Part shown: positions 8,005 through 15,925 of the stretch, piece by piece
Position numbering within the stretch: the stretch's first letter is position 1
How the letters are laid out: every line of letters starts with the position of its first letter
NCBI GenBank assembly: GCA_947501325.1
Contig: CANMVC010000001.1
Span: 1,054,001-1,118,000 of the forward strand
DNA: 64,000 nt
DNA from: an uncultured Sphingomonadaceae bacterium
GTDB taxonomy: Bacteria; Pseudomonadota; Alphaproteobacteria; Sphingomonadales; Sphingomonadaceae
Direction of reading: 5' to 3'
Program-made: the position numbers and the translations under genes
The notes under the pieces: generated by a model
Seen by the model: only the letters and a program-made list of their open reading frames with translations
What the model was told of the DNA's origin: nothing
Database searches by the model: none

Positions 8005-9006
8005 TCAGTCCAGCCGCAACATTTGCTTCCCGAAATTCTGCCCCGCGAACAATCGTTTCAGGGTATCGGGAATGTTGTCAAAACCTTCCTGGATGTCTTC
8101 CTTGAAGGTGATGTTGCCTTCCTTGATCCATTGGCGCATACGTTTCTGCGCTTCGGGATATTCACTCGTATAATCGAGCACTATAAAGCCGGACATGGTC
8201 CCGCGCTTGAAGATCAGGTTGAAATAGTTTTCCGGACCAGCGGGCATATCACCTTTTTCGTAACGCGAAATCCCGCCGCATATAACGACGCGCGCATGCA
8301 TGGCGATATGCGCCAAAGCATCATTCAAAATCTTGCCGCCAACATTGTCATAAAAAACGTTGATCGACTGATTGCAAAGCTCTTTCAGCTTTGCCCGAAC
8401 GTCTTCATTTTTGTAATCAATGGCGTGATCATAGCCAACATCCTCGGTAAGCCAGTCGCATTTTTCCTTGCCGCCCGCGATACCGATGGTCCGGCAGCCG
8501 GCGATCTTGCCGATCTGGCCTACCATGGATCCGGTTGCCCCGGCCGCGCCCGACACTACCAATGTGTCACCGGGTTGGGGACGACCATGTTTGAGCAAAC
8601 CAAAATAAGCAGTCATGCCGGTTGTTCCCAGCGCACCGAGGTTTGCGCCCAGCAATTCATCGTCAGGAACCTTGTTCAGTTCACTGCCAGGAACCATGGC
8701 ATAATCTTGCCAGCGCAGCATGCCCATGACTTTGTCGCCAACCGCAAATTTCGGATCGCGTGACTCGACCACAGTACCAACACCGCTACCACGCATGACT
8801 TCACCGATTTCAGTCGGCGCGACATAGCCGCCGATATTTTCCATCCAGCCTTTTTGTGCGGGATCAAAGCCCAGTATTTCGTTCTTGACCAGCACATGGC
8901 CTTCGGCAACTTCTGGCACGGGTGTTACAACTTTTTTGAAATCGTCATCCACCAGCCCGCGTCCTTTTGGACGTCCGTTGATCAGCCACTGCCTGTTATC
9001 AGTCAT
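8005..9006 (-). CDS. NADPH-dependent medium-chain reductase (PTGR/CurA type), second copy
   Basis: 333 residues, same branch as 274-1296: WLINGRPKGRG at the N-terminus, GFDPAQKGWM, GMTAYFGLLKHG, and the cofactor motif SGAAGATGSMVGQIGK, then YDNVGG. There are no zinc ligands. It is expected to reduce a conjugated enone or alkenal with NADPH. GGGAGA lies five bases before ATG 9006. It is the promoter-proximal gene of the minus-strand acyl-CoA dehydrogenase group and divergent from the E1-alpha gene across a 364-bp spacer. It is probably a paralogue of 274-1296 with a different substrate. Confidence 0.88.
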   Translation of the reverse strand: MTDNRQWLINGRPKGRGLVDDDFKKVVTPVPEVAEGHVLVKNEILGFDPAQKGWMENIGGYVAPTEIGEVMRGSGVGTVVESRDPKFAVGDKVMGMLRWQDYAMVPGSELNKVPDDELLGANLGALGTTGMTAYFGLLKHGRPQPGDTLVVSGAAGATGSMVGQIGKIAGCRTIGIAGGKEKCDWLTEDVGYDHAIDYKNEDVRAKLKELCNQSINVFYDNVGGKILNDALAHIAMHARVVICGGISRYEKGDMPAGPENYFNLIFKRGTMSGFIVLDYTSEYPEAQKRMRQWIKEGNITFKEDIQEGFDNIPDTLKRLFAGQNFGKQMLRLD

Positions 9007-9370
9007 TTTATTCTCCCGTTACGCAATATTTGCATTCTGATAGACCCGAGTCCCTCCACAGCATAACTGCCAGCTTTGATAGCTGTTACATTTGCGCTGG
9101 ATGACGGATGTCTGGCGTCGTTACATGATGGTATGGATTAAGGCCCCAAAAAACTACTTTCAAAGGCGCTATTTTCCGCCGATCTTTGACAAATCCGGCC
9201 ATCGAATGATATCCATGCCGCCGAGCCAGGAAACCCTGCGCGAAAATCGCGCCTGTCCCTCACACTCCCTATAACAATAGTGGCGAGCGGCTTGGCCTGC
9301 GCTATGAAGATTTGAGAACAAAAGACCTGATAGAGTTCGGATGATGGATGACCACCAAAGGAGCAGAGCC
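9007..9370. promoter_or_regulatory. Divergent spacer between MDR reductase and E1 alpha
   Basis: 364 bp without a convincing gene; the short open frames here have no family features. It must hold promoters for both directions. I see no clear operator palindrome beyond a small CAGCT-TTGAT-AGCTG hairpin near 9073 and AT-richer patches near 9130-9200. The 3' end carries AAAGGAG at 9358-9364, the ribosome site for the TTG start at 9371. Confidence 0.55.
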
Positions 9371-10354
9371 TTGAGCGATACACAGATGGCAGACAAAGAT
9401 GTCCTGATCGACATTTTTACCCGTGCAGACCTGATCATGCAGTCGGATATCAAATTCCGCAAAATGATCGGTGCCGGGCAATTGCAAATCGTCTATTATC
9501 CCGTGCGCGGGCAGGAGGTTGTCTCTTCCGCCATGATGGCCGCGGTCAATCAGGAAGATTATCTCGTCACCATTTATCGCGGTCTCCACGATCAGCTCGC
9601 GAAAGGCATTCCTTCGAAAGATTTATGGGCGGAATTTGCCGGCAAGATGGCGGGCACCTGCAAGGGCAAGGGCGGCCCGATGCATATCACGCACCCTGAA
9701 ACCGGCGTTATGGTCACCACCGGCATTGTCGGATCAGGCATTCCAATCGCCAATGGTCTGGCGCTGGCTAGCCAGCTGGAAAAAGATGGTAAAGTCACTG
9801 TCTGCTGCTTTGGCGATGGTGCCTCCAATATTGGTGCTTTTCATGAAGGCCTGAACATGGCGCAGGTCTGGAAGCTACCGGTGATCTTCCTGTGCCAGAA
9901 CAACCTCTATTCCGAACATACGCCGATGGCCTTTGCCACCAGTTCGGACACGATCAAGCAACGCGGCGAAGGACTTGGCATGCGCTCGGTGCGGGTGAAC
10001 GGCAATGACGCTAGCGAAATGTACGCAGCCGCCAAAGAAGCGGTGGAATATGCGCGCGCCGGAAACGGACCAACATTGATCGAAGCAATGACCTTCCGCT
10101 TTCATGGCCATCTGCTCGGTGATACCGGCCATTATATTCCTGAAGCGGAAATGGAACAGGCGCTGAAAGACGATCCGATGCCGATCCTCCGCCAGCAACT
10201 GCTCGACATTCAGGTGAGCGAAGCGGACATCGCAGCGATAGAAGCGAAAAACAAAGAGATTATTGACGAAGCGGCGCAGTTTGCGCTCGATGCGCCTTAC
10301 CCTCCCGGCGATGAATATCGCATCGATGTACTAGACGTGGAGATTGCAGCATGA
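9371..10354 (+). CDS. Thiamine-diphosphate dehydrogenase E1 component, alpha subunit
   Basis: About 327 residues. I place the start at TTG 9371 (decoded MSDTQMADK), because AAAGGAG sits seven bases upstream; ATG 9341 is an alternative without such a site. The thiamine-diphosphate motif is complete: GDGASNIGAFHEGLNM ending in CQNNLYSEHTP. Other signatures are YRGLHDQLAKG and FRFHGHLLGDTGHY. This chain binds the cofactor in alpha2beta2 E1 enzymes that decarboxylate 2-oxoacids or cleave acetoin and transfer the acyl group to a lipoyl domain. It overlaps the beta gene by 4 bp (ATGA) and is followed by a lone lipoyl protein. The acetoin/pyruvate branch is more likely than the branched-chain branch, but the substrate is uncertain. 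Confidence 0.9.
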   Translation: MSDTQMADKDVLIDIFTRADLIMQSDIKFRKMIGAGQLQIVYYPVRGQEVVSSAMMAAVNQEDYLVTIYRGLHDQLAKGIPSKDLWAEFAGKMAGTCKGKGGPMHITHPETGVMVTTGIVGSGIPIANGLALASQLEKDGKVTVCCFGDGASNIGAFHEGLNMAQVWKLPVIFLCQNNLYSEHTPMAFATSSDTIKQRGEGLGMRSVRVNGNDASEMYAAAKEAVEYARAGNGPTLIEAMTFRFHGHLLGDTGHYIPEAEMEQALKDDPMPILRQQLLDIQVSEADIAAIEAKNKEIIDEAAQFALDAPYPPGDEYRIDVLDVEIAA

Positions 10355-11343
10355 GCGACGCACCAAAAGAAATTATGTTTGCACAAGCCTGCAACATGGC
10401 GATGGCCAAAGCGATGGCCGACGATCCCAAAGTCATCCTGCTCGGTGAAGATATTGCCGACGAACAGGGCGGCGGTGTTTTCAAAGTAACAGCCGGGCTG
10501 TCCGCACAATTTGGCACGGACCGCGTTCGCTCGACGCCGATTTCCGAGCAAGCCATTGTCGGCGCCGCTGTCGGTTCCGCATTGGTCGGGTATAAGCCCG
10601 TCGCGGAAATCATGCTGATGAACTTCATCACCGTGGCGATGGACCAGATTGTCAATCATGCAGCGAAATTGCGGTTCATGTCCGGCGGTCAAACGAGTGT
10701 ACCGCTCACCATTCGCACCACAACCGGTGCTGGCACCGGCCTTGGCGGGCAGCATAGTGATATGCTCGAAGCATGGCTGGCCCACGTTCCCGGGCTGAAA
10801 GTCGTCGCCGCCTCCAATCCGGCAGATGCTTATGGATTACTTTATTCTTCCATCATGGACCCCAATCCGGTGATCTTTATCGAGAACACACCGACCTATT
10901 TCACCAAGGGTCCCGCACCAGCACCAGATCATGTTGTGCCACTTGGCGTGGCCTCCGTTCCGCGCGAAGGCTCTGACATCAGCTTGATCACCTACAGCCG
11001 CGGCGTCGGGGCATGCCATGCCGTTGCCGAGAAACTCGCTGGTGAAGGTATTTCCTGTGAAGTGGTTGACCTACGCACGATCGCCCCGTTTGATGAGGAA
11101 ACCGTGCTGAAAAGTGTCGCGAAAACCAAGGCTGCGGTGGTCGTCCACGAAGCGGTGAAGAATTTCGGCACGGGCGCTGAAATCTCCTCGCGCATCCACG
11201 AAGAACTATTCTCTGAACTCAAAGCGCCTGTCGGCCGGGTGGGGTCGGGCTATGCACCGGTACCGTTCTCGCCCGCCATCGAAAAGGCATGGATGTTCAG
11301 CGAAGATGATATCGAACGCGAAATTCGCAAAATATTGGGGTAA
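10351..11343 (+). CDS. Thiamine-diphosphate dehydrogenase E1 component, beta subunit
   Basis: 330 residues: the transketolase-like pyrimidine-binding domain (GEDIADEQGGGVFKVTAGL, then RVRSTPISEQAIVGAAVG) followed by the transketolase C-terminal domain (EVVDLRTIAPFDEETV, VVVHEAVKNFGTGAE, VGSGYAPVPFSPAIE). The Glu in EQAIVG activates thiamine diphosphate in this family. ATGA overlap with the alpha gene gives coupled translation and a 1:1 ratio. Only 2 bp separate it from the lipoyl protein gene. No E2 acyltransferase or E3 lipoamide dehydrogenase follows, so these must be encoded elsewhere or are not used. Confidence 0.92.
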   Translation: MSDAPKEIMFAQACNMAMAKAMADDPKVILLGEDIADEQGGGVFKVTAGLSAQFGTDRVRSTPISEQAIVGAAVGSALVGYKPVAEIMLMNFITVAMDQIVNHAAKLRFMSGGQTSVPLTIRTTTGAGTGLGGQHSDMLEAWLAHVPGLKVVAASNPADAYGLLYSSIMDPNPVIFIENTPTYFTKGPAPAPDHVVPLGVASVPREGSDISLITYSRGVGACHAVAEKLAGEGISCEVVDLRTIAPFDEETVLKSVAKTKAAVVVHEAVKNFGTGAEISSRIHEELFSELKAPVGRVGSGYAPVPFSPAIEKAWMFSEDDIEREIRKILG

Positions 11344-11345
11344 AA

Positions 11346-11579
11346 ATGGCTACTGAAATACGCATACCAAAATTGGGCTTCAGCATGGAAGTCGGGACGC
11401 TGGCAGAATGGCTTGTGCCCGATGGTGCGGATGTTACCGAAGGGCAGGAAATCTATGCCTTGGAAAATGACAAATCGACTCAGGAAGTCGAATCGCCTGC
11501 AACCGGCAAACTGAAAATCATCGTCAGCACGACCGGCGAGGAATATCCGGTTGGCGAGCTCATCGGAACCATCGAATAA
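11346..11579 (+). CDS. Stand-alone lipoyl/biotinyl-domain carrier protein
   Basis: 77 residues, which is just one lipoyl domain: IRIPKLGFSMEVGTLAEWLV at the start, the attachment loop ALENDKSTQEVE with Lys43, and VGELIGTIE at the end. The DKS turn fits lipoylation better than biotinylation (EAMKM). There is no peripheral-subunit-binding or acyltransferase domain, so it cannot be a normal E2. It starts 2 bp after E1 beta and is surely co-expressed. Likely role: the swinging arm that takes the acyl group or electrons from this E1. It could serve an E2 core made elsewhere, or be a self-contained carrier. No stop-readthrough or frameshifted E2 remnant is visible downstream. Confidence 0.88.
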   Translation: MATEIRIPKLGFSMEVGTLAEWLVPDGADVTEGQEIYALENDKSTQEVESPATGKLKIIVSTTGEEYPVGELIGTIE

Positions 11580-11610
11580 TCATCTGCCAAAGCGCTTATT
11601 GCGCCCCTGT

Positions 11611-11651
11611 CATTATTAATAGTAATGTTTGGTTGACTGCAAAACCAAACA
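11611..11651. promoter_or_regulatory. Two adjacent dyads upstream of the LuxR-type regulator
   Basis: A near-palindrome (CATTATTAATAGTAATG, 11611-11627) runs into a perfect 9-bp inverted repeat, TGTTTGGTT (11626-11634) and AACCAAACA (11643-11651), with an 8-base spacer. It lies 52-92 bases before ATG 11703 and after the lipoyl gene. No T-tract follows, so it looks more like a protein-binding site, perhaps for LuxR-type autoregulation, than a terminator. Confidence 0.45.
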
Positions 11652-11702
11652 ACGCGACAAGTAGCGCAAGTCGAGAGCCTGAATGCAAAGGCTCCGTGGA
11701 GG

Positions 11703-12527
11703 ATGAGCGTTATCATGGCAGAGAATTTCGTCGCAGAGATACCCGATGTTTCGAAAGCAACATTCCGCCGCAATCTGGATAGTGTAACCATTACCAGCGC
11801 GGCCGAAATCCGGCCGGCTGCGAAAGCGATCCACAAAATTGCGCAATCCTATGACTTCCGGATTGCCGTTAGCGCTGATATCTCTTCAAAAGCCCATCTG
11901 GTCGATGCCGAGGGTGAGTTGATCAACAAGGATATTTTCGGCTGGGTTGCCGAAGGAGAGCGCTGGTGGGAAGATACACGGCTCGCGCTTAGTTCGCCTT
12001 TGCCCCGTGCCTGCCGTTATGAAAGCGAGCCGATCTGGTGCAATGCCGAGGGCTTCCACGGCCATTGGCAGAATGAATATCTCGACGAGATTGACCTCAA
12101 GGATTTTTACGATACCGGCGCCACCGCGAAATCCGCCATACTGATTCCGGTTCACCTGCCCTTTGGCCAGATCGCAGCGGTGAGTTTCACACCCATAGAT
12201 TATAGTGTCACCGATCTTAGCGAACCTTACCGGATTTACTCGGACTTTTTATCGATCGTCACCAGCCGTTTTGTCACCGGATATGTACTGGCGATGCGCA
12301 AGAAGCATCGGATGCCTACCAATTGCATATTGTCCAAGCGCGAAGCGGAATGTCTGCATTGGGCGGCGATCGGCAAGACTGACAAAGAGATCAGCATGAT
12401 CCTGTCGTTAAGCCACGCAACTATCCGTTATCACGTCAATCGCGCGGGCCAGAAGCTCAACAGCGTGAACCGCGGCCAGACGATTTTCAAGGCCGGGCAA
12501 CTCGGCTATCTCGGAGCGACCGACTAG
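11703..12527 (+). CDS. LuxR-family transcriptional regulator (orphan)
   Basis: 274 residues. The C-terminal 65 residues are a LuxR/FixJ helix-turn-helix (LSKREAECLHWAAIGKTDKEI, then LSHATIRYHVNRAGQKL). The N-terminal two thirds resemble an autoinducer-binding-type sensor: WNAEGFHGHW-like tryptophans and ILIPVHLPFGQIAAVSF, the region corresponding to the ligand-pocket sheet. No luxI-type synthase is in the window, so it is an orphan. ATG 11703 abuts GGAGG directly; ATG 11715 (MAENF) is 12 bases from it, so the exact start is open. The candidate operator at 11611-11651 and the E1/lipoyl operon upstream are its likely targets. It is convergent with the thioesterase gene (6 bp apart). Confidence 0.85.
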   Translation: MSVIMAENFVAEIPDVSKATFRRNLDSVTITSAAEIRPAAKAIHKIAQSYDFRIAVSADISSKAHLVDAEGELINKDIFGWVAEGERWWEDTRLALSSPLPRACRYESEPIWCNAEGFHGHWQNEYLDEIDLKDFYDTGATAKSAILIPVHLPFGQIAAVSFTPIDYSVTDLSEPYRIYSDFLSIVTSRFVTGYVLAMRKKHRMPTNCILSKREAECLHWAAIGKTDKEISMILSLSHATIRYHVNRAGQKLNSVNRGQTIFKAGQLGYLGATD

Positions 12528-12533
12528 CGACGA

Positions 12534-12938
12534 CTATTTGCGCAACAGCGCAAATACGCCCGTCATCGTCATTAATAGCCGCTCACCCGCGACAATTTCA
12601 CCGTGACAATAGGCCGTCCGTTTGCCCTTGCGATCAATATGGGCATGCGCCACCACCCAATCGCCGAGTTTCGCCCCGGTCAGGAAATTGGTGTTAAGAT
12701 TGACCGTAGCAATCGGCAGGCGCGGTTTTTCGCTGACGAATAGCTGATAGCTTAACGCAACATCGGCCAGCGTCGTGAGCACGCCACCATGCGCCACCTC
12801 GATCCCGTTTATATGCCCTTCCGATATACGGATGCCGACTGCGATATGATCGCTCTCTTTGCGCGTAAAATAGGGACCGGAAACATCCAGAAAACCAGTT
12901 GAAAAACGCGCGGGCGCAAACCCTTTCGGTACAGACAC
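12534..12938 (-). CDS. PaaI-type hotdog-fold thioesterase
   Basis: 134 residues. The hotdog signature IEVAHGGVLTTLADVALSY at about residues 45-63 carries the HGG and Asp of PaaI-type acyl-CoA thioesterases, followed by TVNLNTNFLTGAKLGDWV. The start is GTG 12938 (MSVPKGF). It begins 7 bp after the Rieske stop on the same strand and is likely translated from the same message. Role: hydrolysis of an aromatic or other acyl-CoA, often to relieve dead-end CoA esters. The substrate cannot be deduced. Confidence 0.86.
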   Translation of the reverse strand: MSVPKGFAPARFSTGFLDVSGPYFTRKESDHIAVGIRISEGHINGIEVAHGGVLTTLADVALSYQLFVSEKPRLPIATVNLNTNFLTGAKLGDWVVAHAHIDRKGKRTAYCHGEIVAGERLLMTMTGVFALLRK

Positions 12939-12945
12939 CAGAGCT

Positions 12946-14526
12946 TTATTCTGCAGCTTGCAGCTTGGGACTCTTTGGCGGTTCCTTGCTGGTCAGCCAT
13001 TGTTCCAGCGTCTCGTGAAAGTGACGGATTTTGCTTTCCTGATATTGAGCAAAGATGGAGACGCCATGCGGCTGGTTCTTCACACCCTTTTGCATCGCTT
13101 TGTGATTGAGATAATCCTGATTGAATATCTTGTTCAAATAGCTGCCAAATTCCTTCGCCTCGGTATAATCATCATGCAGATCAAGGAATGTGCATTTGGC
13201 TGGTTCGGGGCGCTCTGCACCTTCTGGCAATGCGACCATGAACATCACTTCATGCAGTGATTGTTCCGGATTATCGCCATCGGGACGGAAGCGATAGAAG
13301 ATCGGATTATAATCAGCCCAGGGGCTCATATTCGGGAACACACTATAGAAAATCGCGTCGGTTAAATCAGCATCGCTGATTTCATCGACCTTGTCGCCCC
13401 AGGTCGGGCGCATTTCTTCGCGTCTGGCCTGCGCCGCTTCGTCCCTCATTTGATGAGGCGAAACGTCGGTATATACCATCGGTGTATCTTCTTCTTCCGG
13501 CGCAATTTTGCCACCGATCCAGTTACACATATGGGGGTCCGCAGATTTCAAATCACCTTCAATATAATTGGCCTCCATGTCAAAGATGCCGCTTTTGCCA
13601 TTGGGCAAAGAAACCTGGACCCGGTTTTCTTCCAACCGCTCAAACTTGTGTTTGCTGATCGGATGAATAAAGCTCTGAAACGCCTTTTGATCAGGGAATG
13701 CCGTCGGGTCGGGGTTAATCAGGTCTGTATGCGGGCTGGGCGCGCCGTGCGCGGACATGGCGCGCGAGACATTGTGCCACACATCATATTTGCTGTTCGC
13801 ATCGGCAAAGGCCGGCATCAATTCGGGATGCGTACCAACTACGTGATAGGATTCCATGAAGGCTTCCTGCGCAATTTTCCAATTGCAGGGCAAGCGCTTG
13901 ATCATGTGCGCGGCCTTATAGCGGCGCTCAAACGGGATCTGGAAATGCCGGTCCAGATCACCGAGAAAATCTTCCAGTGGCTCACAATCGCGGTCCGGAT
14001 TAATGAAAACGAATCCGCCCCATTCGCCAACGCTAATCGCTTTCAGGCTGTGTGTTTCTTCGCTGACAGTGGGGAAATCCCATTGGCAGGGGACTTCTTT
14101 AAGCTTGCCATCCAGCTCCCACGACCAACCGTGGAACGGACAACGCAGCGCTTTCTGGCCCTTTTTATGGTTGTCGCAAATGGCGCGACCACGATGCATA
14201 CAGCTATTGGGATAGGCCTTAATCTCGTCCTTAGACACACGCACAACGATGAACGACAGCCCGGCAATATCATAAACAAAAGTATCGCCGACTTCTTTAA
14301 TGTCGTCTTTATGGCAAGCCATTTGCCAAACTCGCTTCCAAAGCATTTCCACTTCGCGGTCATGCTCTTCCTTGGTCCAATAACGGCTGACTTCCACTTC
14401 GGTCAGGCCGGGTTCCATGGGAGATTCTTCAAAATAGACGTCAGGTGCCCGGACTTTGTCGCCTTCGAGCAGCTCCGTATAGGCAATTCCGTTTGACCGA
14501 TTGTGACCCGTTAATGTCTCGACCAT
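12946..14526 (-). CDS. Rieske non-haem iron oxygenase, alpha subunit, unusually long
   Basis: 526 residues from ATG 14526, chosen for CAGGAGA placed six bases upstream; extending to 14652 adds a tail without features. The Rieske cluster ligands are Cys109-x-His111 and Cys129-x2-His132 (CMHRGRA, CPFHGW). The mononuclear iron site is His228 and His233 (SYHVVGTHPEL). The residue bridging the two centres, usually Asp, is Glu225. Length exceeds the usual 350-460 residues because of a long C-terminal catalytic part with an extra hydrophilic tail. It adds one or two oxygen atoms to a substrate using electrons from a ferredoxin/reductase. No beta subunit, ferredoxin or reductase gene is nearby. A large inverted repeat lies in its upstream region. 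Confidence 0.9.
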   Translation of the reverse strand: MVETLTGHNRSNGIAYTELLEGDKVRAPDVYFEESPMEPGLTEVEVSRYWTKEEHDREVEMLWKRVWQMACHKDDIKEVGDTFVYDIAGLSFIVVRVSKDEIKAYPNSCMHRGRAICDNHKKGQKALRCPFHGWSWELDGKLKEVPCQWDFPTVSEETHSLKAISVGEWGGFVFINPDRDCEPLEDFLGDLDRHFQIPFERRYKAAHMIKRLPCNWKIAQEAFMESYHVVGTHPELMPAFADANSKYDVWHNVSRAMSAHGAPSPHTDLINPDPTAFPDQKAFQSFIHPISKHKFERLEENRVQVSLPNGKSGIFDMEANYIEGDLKSADPHMCNWIGGKIAPEEEDTPMVYTDVSPHQMRDEAAQARREEMRPTWGDKVDEISDADLTDAIFYSVFPNMSPWADYNPIFYRFRPDGDNPEQSLHEVMFMVALPEGAERPEPAKCTFLDLHDDYTEAKEFGSYLNKIFNQDYLNHKAMQKGVKNQPHGVSIFAQYQESKIRHFHETLEQWLTSKEPPKSPKLQAAE

Positions 14527-14557
14527 TACTATCTCCTGAAAACTATAACTATTTGCA

Positions 14558-14619
14558 GTCAGATTACCGCAAGGATTGGCAAACTCCACTAGTGAATCTG
14601 GCAGCTTGCGGAATCTGAC
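14558..14619 (-). promoter_or_regulatory. Long inverted repeat upstream of the Rieske oxygenase
   Basis: Arms 14605-14619 (CTTGCGGAATCTGAC) and 14558-14573 (GTCAGATTACCGCAAG) are complementary over 15 bases with a single bulged base, separated by 31 bases that contain the palindrome CACTAGTG (14587-14594). It ends 31 bases before the Rieske ATG, just upstream of its ribosome site, and no U-tract follows. It is either a dyad operator for an unlinked regulator or a strong 5'-UTR stem. Confidence 0.6.
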
Positions 14620-14748
14620 CTGAGAATTTGCTGCGGCGCGTTTCCGCCCCATTACCTAATGCTTTTGAGAGGACCGTTCGACCCTGTTACCTGTGTATCT
14701 TCACAGCAATGAGGCCGTGACGAATCTGCCCAAAAGGAGAGCAAACCC

Positions 14749-15378
14749 GTGAAACTCTATTCCAGCCTTGGTCCCAACCCTCGGCTTGCCCGCATGTTTT
14801 TGGTGGAAAAAGACATTGAGGTGGAAAGAATCCATCTCGACATCATCACCGGCGAAAACCGCAGTGAAGAATATGCCAAGAAAAACATAATGCAGACGAC
14901 ACCAACGCTGGAGCTGGATGACGGAACGCTGTTAAGCGAGTCCACAGTAATTTGTGAATATTTAGAGGAAATAAAACCCGACCCCGTGCTGATCGGATCG
15001 ACCCCAGAAGAGCGCGCGGAAACCAGACGCTGGGCCCGCCGCATTGATCAGGATATCGCGGTGCCGATGACACTCGGCTTTCGTGGCGGAGGCGGCCGAC
15101 CGATGTTTGAGCCTCGGATGAATGTCGTCAGTACCGAAGCTGCAGCCGAACTATCGGCGATGTCCGACAAGCATTGGATCTGGCTCGATGGGCAGCTTGG
15201 AGACAAGGATCATATCTGCCATGACAAACTGACATTGGCCGATCTCGTCGCCTTCTGTTTCATCAAATTTGGTGGCACTGTGGGATGGACGCTGCCCGAG
15301 GGCACGGACAATCTGGCGCGTTTTGCAGCCAAGATGGAAGAACGGCCGTCTGCTGAAATCTGGCGCGGCGCGGAATGA
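14749..15378 (+). CDS. Glutathione S-transferase
   Basis: 209 residues from GTG 14749, with AAAGGAGAG just upstream. N-terminal thioredoxin-like domain: KLYSSLGPNPRLARMFLVEK, the QTTPTLEL cis-proline loop and LSESTVICEYLEE, the glutathione gamma-glutamyl contact. The C-terminal all-helical domain follows from about residue 85. The SLGPNPR start provides the likely catalytic serine region. Bacterial GSTs in catabolic clusters conjugate or isomerise electrophilic intermediates such as epoxides or maleyl compounds. It overlaps the next gene by ATGA, heading a GST-VOC-ThuA-SDR run. Specific activity is unknown. Confidence 0.9.
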   Translation: MKLYSSLGPNPRLARMFLVEKDIEVERIHLDIITGENRSEEYAKKNIMQTTPTLELDDGTLLSESTVICEYLEEIKPDPVLIGSTPEERAETRRWARRIDQDIAVPMTLGFRGGGGRPMFEPRMNVVSTEAAAELSAMSDKHWIWLDGQLGDKDHICHDKLTLADLVAFCFIKFGGTVGWTLPEGTDNLARFAAKMEERPSAEIWRGAE

Positions 15379-15923
15379 CCGTCAGCCCCGCTACTCTCGC
15401 CAAGCTCGGCACGATCATGCAGATCAGCTATGTGCCGGAAGATTATGATGCTGCACTGGATTACTGGACCCAGAAAATGGGTGCGGGCCCGTTTTTCCAT
15501 ACCGAGGGTGTGCAGGTCGAAAATGTCAAATATCGCGGCGAGCCTTCGGACATCCAGTTTTCGATGGCCATCGGCTATTGGGGCGATGTGCAGATTGAGT
15601 TAATCCGCCCGGATAATGATGCTCCATCGATGTTCAAGGACTGGCGCGCCAAGGGGCTGCAAGGCGTGCAACATCTCTGCATCGTAGTCGACGATCTGGC
15701 CGAAGCGCGACAGATTACCGAAAGCAAAGGCGGCGAAGTCATTCAGGAAGTCAGCCTGCCCGGCGGTGTTGGCGGTGCTTTCTATGCCGATTATGGCGGT
15801 GGTCCCGGCACAATCATCGAATATCTGCAAATCCCGCAGGCGGGCCTCGACGGCTTTGCGGCCATGCGGCAAGCCCATCTCGATTGGGATGGTGAGACCA
15901 ATCCGGTAATAGGAAAAGAATAG
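15375..15923 (+). CDS. VOC-superfamily (glyoxalase-like) protein
   Basis: 182 residues. Two beta-alpha-beta-beta-beta modules are visible: MQISYVPEDYDAALDYW, then VQIELIRPDNDAPS, and GVQHLCIVVDDLAEA, then GTIIEYLQIP. The metal-ligand pattern is Gln/His-Glu-His-Glu; clear candidates are the Glu of IELIRP, the His of VQHLCIV and the Glu of IIEYLQ. VOC proteins include glyoxalases, methylmalonyl-CoA epimerases and extradiol dioxygenases; the Glyoxalase_4 type fits best. ATGA overlap with the GST gene implies coupled expression and perhaps consecutive steps. Metal and substrate are unknown. Confidence 0.85.
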   Translation: MTVSPATLAKLGTIMQISYVPEDYDAALDYWTQKMGAGPFFHTEGVQVENVKYRGEPSDIQFSMAIGYWGDVQIELIRPDNDAPSMFKDWRAKGLQGVQHLCIVVDDLAEARQITESKGGEVIQEVSLPGGVGGAFYADYGGGPGTIIEYLQIPQAGLDGFAAMRQAHLDWDGETNPVIGKE

Positions 15924-15925
15924 AT

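Noticed and set aside
9092-9274. Short 60-codon open frame in the E1-alpha upstream spacer
   Set aside because: No ribosome site, no recognisable motif, and it lies in a divergent promoter region.
14527-14652. Extended N-terminus of the Rieske protein to 14652
   Set aside because: The extension translates the large inverted repeat and lacks a ribosome site; ATG 14526 has CAGGAGA well placed.
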